A stretch of 5,884 nt of DNA. Origin: Armatimonadetes bacterium RBG_19FT_COMBO_69_19. Lineage in GTDB: Bacteria > Sysuimicrobiota > Sysuimicrobiia > Sysuimicrobiales > Kaftiobacteriaceae. Shown here one piece after another: positions 1 through 4,316 of this stretch. How positions within the stretch are numbered: the stretch's first letter is position 1; the number at the start of each line of letters is the position of its first letter. The stretch spans positions 2,961 to 8,844 of the forward strand of contig MENB01000103.1 of NCBI GenBank assembly GCA_001768125.1, in the 5' to 3' direction. Under the pieces are notes generated by a model. The model did no database searches. It saw only the letters and a program-made list of their open reading frames with translations, and was not told where the DNA came from. A program made the translations under genes and the position numbers.

Positions 1-78
1 GAGCCGCTGCAGGAGGTCGATCGCTCCCCGCGGCGCCACGGGCCGGTAATCTTCGAGCGTGACGGCGGTCTTAAGCAT
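1..78 (-). CDS. GT4 glycosyltransferase, TreT-like trehalose synthase (first 26 codons only)
   Basis: Only the N-terminus is present. The ATG at 78-76 sits inside the last codons of the DUF5752-like gene (sequence ATGCTTAA, with the upstream stop TAA at 73-71). The frame then stays open to the window edge. The peptide begins MLKTAVTLEDYRPVAP and continues GAIDLLQRL. The LEDYRPV block followed by an amphipathic helix is the characteristic start of GT4 enzymes of the TreT type (trehalose glycosyltransferring synthase, EC 2.4.1.245), where a segment with HVNST and GGGVAEIL normally follows. TreT condenses an NDP-glucose, including ADP-glucose, with glucose to trehalose in the cytosol. The upstream glgC could supply the donor. 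The family call rests on few residues plus context. Related GT4 proteins with this N-terminus may have other acceptors, so no gene symbol is given. Confidence 0.7.
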   Translation of the reverse strand, partial: MLKTAVTLEDYRPVAPRGAIDLLQRL

Positions 79-739
79 GGCTCGGGTGCCCCAGGTCTTC
101 GTCGATGAGTGCGAGCAACCGGGTGCGCAGGCCATCCAGGCTGCTGATGTAAGGGTTGATGCGGCGGATGCGCTCCGCGAGCGCGGCCTCACCAAGCTCG
201 TCCGCCAGCCAGCCCACCGTCTCCCAGCGCCCCCGCCGGGCCTCCGTGCGGAAGAAATGGTAGTAGATCGCGCTCAGGTCGACGCGGGCGAGGGCGTCCC
301 GGAACTCGCGCAGAGTGGAGGCACGGATGCCCGTGGGGACCGCGATGAGCCGGGAGCGCATGAAGTAGAAGGGCTCCCCGTACACGATCCGCGGCACCAT
401 CTGCAGGCCCGACAGGTGGTCGTCGATGATCGTGATCAGTTCGGCGCGCAGCTGCTCGACCTCCTCGTAGTCGAAGGGGTCGATCACCGCGAGCCGCTCC
501 CCGAGCACCCGGTCCCGCACCTGGATGGCGGCCCACGTCGCGAAGTCGTTGGCATACGGCGCGGCGAGATACCGGCTGCGGAGAAACGCCGAGTGGGTGT
601 GGTAGAAGATGGATTCCGCGGGGACCTCCTCGACGGCGGTGAGGAGCTCGCGTTCGTCCCAGGCGCTGCGGCCCAGCATCTCGCGCAGCTCGAGGCAGTC
701 CACGAATTCGAAGGGGCGGGCGGCGGTGGCAGGGGCCAT
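71..739 (-). CDS. DUF5752-like protein of unknown function with an internal duplication
   Basis: A 222-residue soluble protein with no signal peptide or membrane helix. I recognise it as DUF5752-like from FEFVDCLELRE (10-20), the IFYHTH motif (44-49) and YANDFATWA (62-70); its function is not known. The sequence shows two related halves. Residues 30-109 (RELL...V...SIFYH ... W ... ER ... IDP ... LR..L...ID..L) realign with 144-216 (REFR...V...AIYYH ... W ... ER ... INP ... LR..L...ID..L), with about a six-residue deletion in the second copy. Aromatic, His and acidic residues are plentiful, but no known catalytic signature is seen. Its ATG lies 2 nt after the GH57/DUF3536 stop in a locally A+T-rich stretch. 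Its last codons overlap the start of the TreT-like gene by 8 nt, so it is translated in step with both. Position suggests an accessory role in alpha-glucan or trehalose metabolism (enzyme partner, regulator or sugar binder); this is inference. The long open frame on the opposite strand is a G+C shadow. Confidence 0.85.
   Translation of the reverse strand: MAPATAARPFEFVDCLELREMLGRSAWDERELLTAVEEVPAESIFYHTHSAFLRSRYLAAPYANDFATWAAIQVRDRVLGERLAVIDPFDYEEVEQLRAELITIIDDHLSGLQMVPRIVYGEPFYFMRSRLIAVPTGIRASTLREFRDALARVDLSAIYYHFFRTEARRGRWETVGWLADELGEAALAERIRRINPYISSLDGLRTRLLALIDEDLGHPSHA
92..310 (-). repeat. Internal protein repeat, copy 2 of the DUF5752-like protein
   Basis: Encodes residues 144-216. The counterparts of copy 1 are RE (144-145), Val153, Ile158, Tyr160-His161, Trp177, Glu189-Arg190, Ile-Asn-Pro (194-196), Leu204-Arg205, Leu208, Ile212-Asp213 and Leu216. 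The offset falls from 114 residues at the N-terminal block to 108 at the Trp, meaning about six residues were lost from the loop after YH. That loop is basic here (FFRTEARRGRW). Confidence 0.65.
413..652 (-). repeat. Internal protein repeat, copy 1 of the DUF5752-like protein
   Basis: Encodes residues 30-109. Landmarks shared with copy 2 in the same order are RE, Val39, Ile44, Tyr46-His47, Trp69, Glu81-Arg82, the Ile-Asp-Pro at 86-88, Leu97-Arg98, Leu101, Ile105-Asp106 and Leu109. The likeness is at protein level; no strong nucleotide identity was noticed, so the duplication is old. This copy has an extra THS...NDF loop around residues 48-66. Confidence 0.65.
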
Positions 740-741
740 GA

Positions 742-3099
742 CTACTCTATTTTATCCATCGCAAAGTGCAGGCGTTCTCCCAGGGTCCGGACGCCCGGAT
801 CGCGGGCTGAGCGGGCCAGCCGGTAGAAGGCGTTCTGGGCCTCCCACAGGTTGATCGTGACCCCCGCGGCTTCGGCGAAATCCATCAGCTCCGCGGCGCG
901 GGCGACCCGGTCCGCGACATGGCCCGCCCCGCCCAGGGCCTGCTCCAGCCGCCGGCGCAGCAGGGGTTCGAACCGGTCGGCCCGGATCTCGCGTCCCCAC
1001 GACCGCAGCTCCGCCAGCACCTCATGGACGCGGGGCCGCAGGCGGACCGTGCCATCGGCGCTCAGCTCATCCTCAAGCTCGCGGGTGAGGGCCACGACGG
1101 CCGCGGTGACCAGCGGCACCGGAACCTCGGCGCCCGCCTCCCGCAGGTACTCCATCAGCGGCCGGTTGTCCTGGTACAGCTTGCGATAGACCTCTTCCAG
1201 CTCGCGCAGGGTCCGCTCGCTCAACCGGGCCAGGACCATCCGGCGGTCCTCGAGGGGCAGATCCCGAAGGGAAAGGTACTGCGGCCCGAAGGCCAGGTCG
1301 ATCGCGCGGACGACCTCGCTCAGTACGTTCTTCCCCGACCGCTCCACGAGCGAGTCACGGACGGCCGTGTACCGCGCCTCATCCCAGCCCATCGCCACCG
1401 CGCAGTGGACCTCGTGGCCGCCGAAGTGCGCGAGCGCATACGCGGCCTCGTGGGCGTCGTCCACCGGGACGTTGCGCACCCGCACACGGCCCAGACGCAG
1501 GGTGTGCGATCCGGCGGCGACGTCGGTGCGGTCCAGCTCCGAGACGGTGATGGCGGAGGCGAGCGTGCTCGAGCGGCCGCCGACCAGGCCGGTCATCGCG
1601 AAGTACGCCGCCGACTCCCGCGGTCCCACGGCGCGGGGGAGGACGAGCTCCTCGAACACCGCAGCGCCGTCCGGCCAGCGCTCCGAGTTGCCGGGAGCAG
1701 CTCGCAGGTGGCCGACGAACGGGGCGTCCAGCTCGACGCCGAAGCCGCGGGCGAGCTCCATCGCCCGGGCGGCATGGGACAGGATCTGCACCGTTTCCGG
1801 CCCGCTGATGTCATCGAAGAACCATCCGTCACTGCTCTGCATCAGCATGGCATGGCGCTGCAACTCCAAGAGGCGCAGGGCGGAGGCGCGGCGCTCCGGG
1901 GTGTCCGCGGTCTTGCCGTGCCGGGCGAGGAACGCGTCAGCGGCGGCCGGCGCCGGATCGAGCAGGTCGACCGCTTCATCCCGGGCCGCCCACGCGTCGC
2001 GGAAGAGCTCTTCCCCGTACAGTTCATAGGCGGCGGCGAGCTGCTCCGCCAGCCAGGTGATCCCCTGGCGCAACGGGGCGCGCCAGCGCTGGTGCGTCCC
2101 CTGACCGGTGCGGCAGCCGCAGTCCGCCCGCCAGCGCTCGATGCCGTGCGCGCAGCTCCACGACGTGTTCTCCACGATCTCCACGTCAAGGGCCGGCGGA
2201 TGCGCGGCCAGGAAGGCCGCGGCGTTGAGGACGCGCAGGCCGTGCTCGCGGTCGGCGCGATCGAGCGCGTAGGCCAGGGCCATGTCTCCGAACTGGTGAT
2301 GGTGCCCGTAGGTCTCCCCGTCCGTGGCCACGACCAGGAGCCGCGCCTGCTGGTCGGACGGGGCCGCCGCGGCGAGACGCTCGGCGAAGGTGCGCCCGTC
2401 GTGCAGGATGCCTTCGAACGCGACCGCGCGCGAGAGGGGCCCATGGTAGAAGAGCAGGGTGATCGCACGGCCGCTGGGAAGGCGGCAGCGATAGGGGAGG
2501 GTCACGTCCAGCGTCTCCGCGGTGACGTCCTTCCAGGGACCTTCGGCCCGGCGGACGCGCCGCGCCTGGTGGGGGGCGAGGAACGTGAAGGCCATCCCGT
2601 GCGAGGCCAGGATCTCCAGCGTCTCCAGGTCCACGGCCGTCTCGGGCAGCCACATCCCCTCCGGGCGGCGCTTGAACCGGCGCTCGAAGTCCCGGATCGC
2701 CCACCGGACTTGGGTCACCCGATCGCGCGGGGAGGCGAGCGGCATGATGACGTGATTGAACACCTGCGCGATGGCGTTGCCGTGGCCGTACTGGTCGCGG
2801 CGGCTGGCGCGGTCGGCCTCGAGGAGCTGCTCGTAGGTAGCCGGCGCGTGGCGCGCCAGCCAGCGCATCAGCGTGGGGCCGGCGTTGTAGCTGATCTTCG
2901 CATAGTTGTTGACGATGCGGATGATGCGGTTCTGGTCATCGATCAGGCGCGACGCGGCGTTGCGGGCATAGCACTCCACCGTGATGCGCTCGTTCCAGTC
3001 GTGGAAGGGGGCGGCGGCCTCCGCCAGTTCCACGGCGTCGGTCCAGGGGTTCTCACGCGCGGGTTGATAAAAGTGGCCGTGGACGCACAGGTGACGCAT
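742..3099 (-). CDS. GH57-family glycoside hydrolase/glucanotransferase with C-terminal DUF3536 region
   Basis: A 785-residue protein related to the COG1449 group (alpha-amylase/alpha-mannosidase-like GH57). Its substrate is not established; an alpha-glucan is likely from context. The GH57 barrel spans about 1-300. It has HGHFYQP (7-13), the first family motif; MWLPETA (149-155) with Glu153 as candidate nucleophile; and VVATDGETYGHHH (256-268) with Asp260 as candidate acid/base, aligned with the DDGE motif of Thermococcus 4-alpha-glucanotransferase. Next comes a Trp/Cys-rich stretch SWSCAHGIERW (313-323) followed by CGC (327-329). A helical segment ends in QSSDGWFFDDISG (421-433), a variant of the SSD motif in the neighbouring branching enzyme. 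The remainder to 785 is the DUF3536 region, beta-rich near 480-570 and helical after that. There is no signal peptide or membrane segment. The ATG at 3099 gives the compact start MRHLCVHGHFYQP expected for the family, behind TTAGGTAGG. It is 5 nt after glgC and 2 nt before the next start. Exact reaction unknown. Confidence 0.9.
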   Translation of the reverse strand: MRHLCVHGHFYQPARENPWTDAVELAEAAAPFHDWNERITVECYARNAASRLIDDQNRIIRIVNNYAKISYNAGPTLMRWLARHAPATYEQLLEADRASRRDQYGHGNAIAQVFNHVIMPLASPRDRVTQVRWAIRDFERRFKRRPEGMWLPETAVDLETLEILASHGMAFTFLAPHQARRVRRAEGPWKDVTAETLDVTLPYRCRLPSGRAITLLFYHGPLSRAVAFEGILHDGRTFAERLAAAAPSDQQARLLVVATDGETYGHHHQFGDMALAYALDRADREHGLRVLNAAAFLAAHPPALDVEIVENTSWSCAHGIERWRADCGCRTGQGTHQRWRAPLRQGITWLAEQLAAAYELYGEELFRDAWAARDEAVDLLDPAPAAADAFLARHGKTADTPERRASALRLLELQRHAMLMQSSDGWFFDDISGPETVQILSHAARAMELARGFGVELDAPFVGHLRAAPGNSERWPDGAAVFEELVLPRAVGPRESAAYFAMTGLVGGRSSTLASAITVSELDRTDVAAGSHTLRLGRVRVRNVPVDDAHEAAYALAHFGGHEVHCAVAMGWDEARYTAVRDSLVERSGKNVLSEVVRAIDLAFGPQYLSLRDLPLEDRRMVLARLSERTLRELEEVYRKLYQDNRPLMEYLREAGAEVPVPLVTAAVVALTRELEDELSADGTVRLRPRVHEVLAELRSWGREIRADRFEPLLRRRLEQALGGAGHVADRVARAAELMDFAEAAGVTINLWEAQNAFYRLARSARDPGVRTLGERLHFAMDKIE

Positions 3100-3110
3100 C
3101 CTACCTAACG
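3100..3110 (-). promoter_or_regulatory. Weak ribosome-binding site overlapping the glgC stop, for the GH57/DUF3536 gene
   Basis: Read on the minus strand the sequence is CGTTAGGTAGG followed directly by ATG. It includes the glgC TAG stop. The first AGG lies 4 nt from the ATG and is the better-spaced Shine-Dalgarno core; the second AGG abuts the start. This supports the ATG at 3099 and implies termination-reinitiation coupling with glgC. Confidence 0.45.
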
Positions 3111-4313
3111 GGTCTGCCCGCGGGGGAGGATGACGAGTCCTGAGGGATCGAGGTGGTAGCGCAGGCGGTCCGCCTCCGGGTCCGCGCCGATGCGCACCCC
3201 GCGCGGGATGGCGTTGTGCCGGTCGGCGATGACCCGCCGGAGGTTCGCCTCCTCGCCCACGACCGTGCGGTCCATGATGATGGACTCTTCGACGGTGGCC
3301 CCGCGCAGCACCCGCACGCCCCGGCCTAGGATCGAGCGCGTGACCACGGCCCCGTCGATCATGCTGCCCTCACCGATCAGGGTGTTACGGATATCTCCCT
3401 CGAGGAGGCGGGCGGATGGTCCCGGATAGGAGGCGGCCAGGATCGGCCAGTCAGGGTTGTCCAGGTTCAGAGCGGGCTCAGGGCCGAGCAGGTCCATGTG
3501 CGCCTGCCAGTAGGCCTCGATCGTCCCCACGTCCCGCCAGTAGCCCACTTCTTCGTAGGGCTGCACGCCGGGCACGTCGTTGTCCAGGAAGTTGTAGGCA
3601 TAGACGCGGCGGTGGGGGACGAGCTCCGGGATGATCGTGCGGCCAAAGTCATGGTCAGTGCTGCGGCGCGCATCTTCGACCAGCGCCTCCAGCAGCACGT
3701 CGCGGTCGAACAGGTAGTTGCCCATCGAGGCGTAGGCGCGGGCGGGATCGGCGGGCATCGGCACCGGCGTCTTCGGCTTCTCGTCGAAGCTGGTGATGCG
3801 GCTCTCCTCGTCCACGGCGAGGATGCCGAAGCCGCCGGCCTGCGCCACCGGCACGGGCAGCGCTGCCACGCTGATGTCGGCACCTCGCTGCTGGTGGAAG
3901 GCGATCATCTGCCCGACGTCCATCCGGTAGACGTGATCGGCCCCGAAGATCGCCACGATGTCGGGGTGGAAGTCACGCAAGAGGTTGATGTTCTGGTACA
4001 CGGCGTCGGCCGTGCCCTGGTACCAGGTGCCGCCCCAGCGCATCTGCGGCGGGACGATGATGACGAAGTGATCGGACAGGCCCCCCAGCCGCCAGGCGTT
4101 GCGCAGGTGCTCGATGAGCGACTGCGCCTTGTACTGCACGAGGACGTAGAGCGCGTAGATGTCCGAGTTGACGAAGTTGGAGAGCACGAAGTCGATGATG
4201 CGGTACTTCCCGCCGAAGGGGACCGCTGGCTTGCCGCGCTCCCGGGTCAGGGGGTAGAGGCGCTCCCCCTTCCCGCCGGCCAGGATGATTGCGAGGACGC
4301 GCGGATGGGCCAC
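3105..4313 (-). CDS. glgC: Glucose-1-phosphate adenylyltransferase (ADP-glucose pyrophosphorylase)
   Basis: Makes ADP-glucose from ATP and glucose 1-phosphate (EC 2.7.7.27), the committing step of bacterial glycogen synthesis, in the cytosol as a tetramer in known members. The 402 residues match the usual length (about 400-430). The N-terminal nucleotidyltransferase domain (about 5-275) has the nucleotide loop LAGGKGERLYPLT (11-23), KPAVPFGGKYRIIDF (28-42), WYQGTADAV (97-105), FGADHVYRMD (123-132) with Asp126 at the E. coli Asp142 position, FDEKP (176-180) with Lys179 at the glucose-1-phosphate lysine position, and YWRDVGTIEAYW (258-269). Residues from about 300 form the hexapeptide left-handed beta-helix. 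The residue matching the E. coli fructose-1,6-bisphosphate lysine (Lys39) is Glu25, so allosteric control probably differs. The GTG start gives the canonical short leader MAHPRVLAIILAGG and lies 3 nt after the branching-enzyme stop. No strong Shine-Dalgarno is seen, suggesting translational coupling. The TAG stop is 5 nt before the next gene. Confidence 0.97.
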   Translation of the reverse strand: MAHPRVLAIILAGGKGERLYPLTRERGKPAVPFGGKYRIIDFVLSNFVNSDIYALYVLVQYKAQSLIEHLRNAWRLGGLSDHFVIIVPPQMRWGGTWYQGTADAVYQNINLLRDFHPDIVAIFGADHVYRMDVGQMIAFHQQRGADISVAALPVPVAQAGGFGILAVDEESRITSFDEKPKTPVPMPADPARAYASMGNYLFDRDVLLEALVEDARRSTDHDFGRTIIPELVPHRRVYAYNFLDNDVPGVQPYEEVGYWRDVGTIEAYWQAHMDLLGPEPALNLDNPDWPILAASYPGPSARLLEGDIRNTLIGEGSMIDGAVVTRSILGRGVRVLRGATVEESIIMDRTVVGEEANLRRVIADRHNAIPRGVRIGADPEADRLRYHLDPSGLVILPRGQTR

Positions 4314-4316
4314 GGA

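Noticed and set aside
59..826. A 255-codon plus-strand open frame opposite the DUF5752-like gene
   Set aside because: It has the same codon-registered shadow effect. The minus-strand frame has recognisable family motifs, an internal repeat and operon spacing; the plus-strand product has none.
1842..2468. Minus-strand alternative frames inside the GH57 gene (1842-2468, 2186-2704)
   Set aside because: They overlap the well-supported GH57 frame across its catalytic motifs and give biased Arg/Pro/Ser/Gly-rich products typical of frame shadows.
919..3108. A 729-codon open frame on the plus strand opposite the DUF3536-GH57 gene
   Set aside because: It is exactly codon-registered with the minus-strand gene, so it stays open simply because TTA, CTA and TCA codons are scarce in G+C-rich coding sequence. 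The translation is low-complexity (A/G/R/E/V/H-rich) with no recognisable domain.
3095..3125. Promoter or terminator between glgC and the DUF3536 gene
   Set aside because: Only 5 bases separate stop and start, and no hairpin plus T-run is present on the minus strand.
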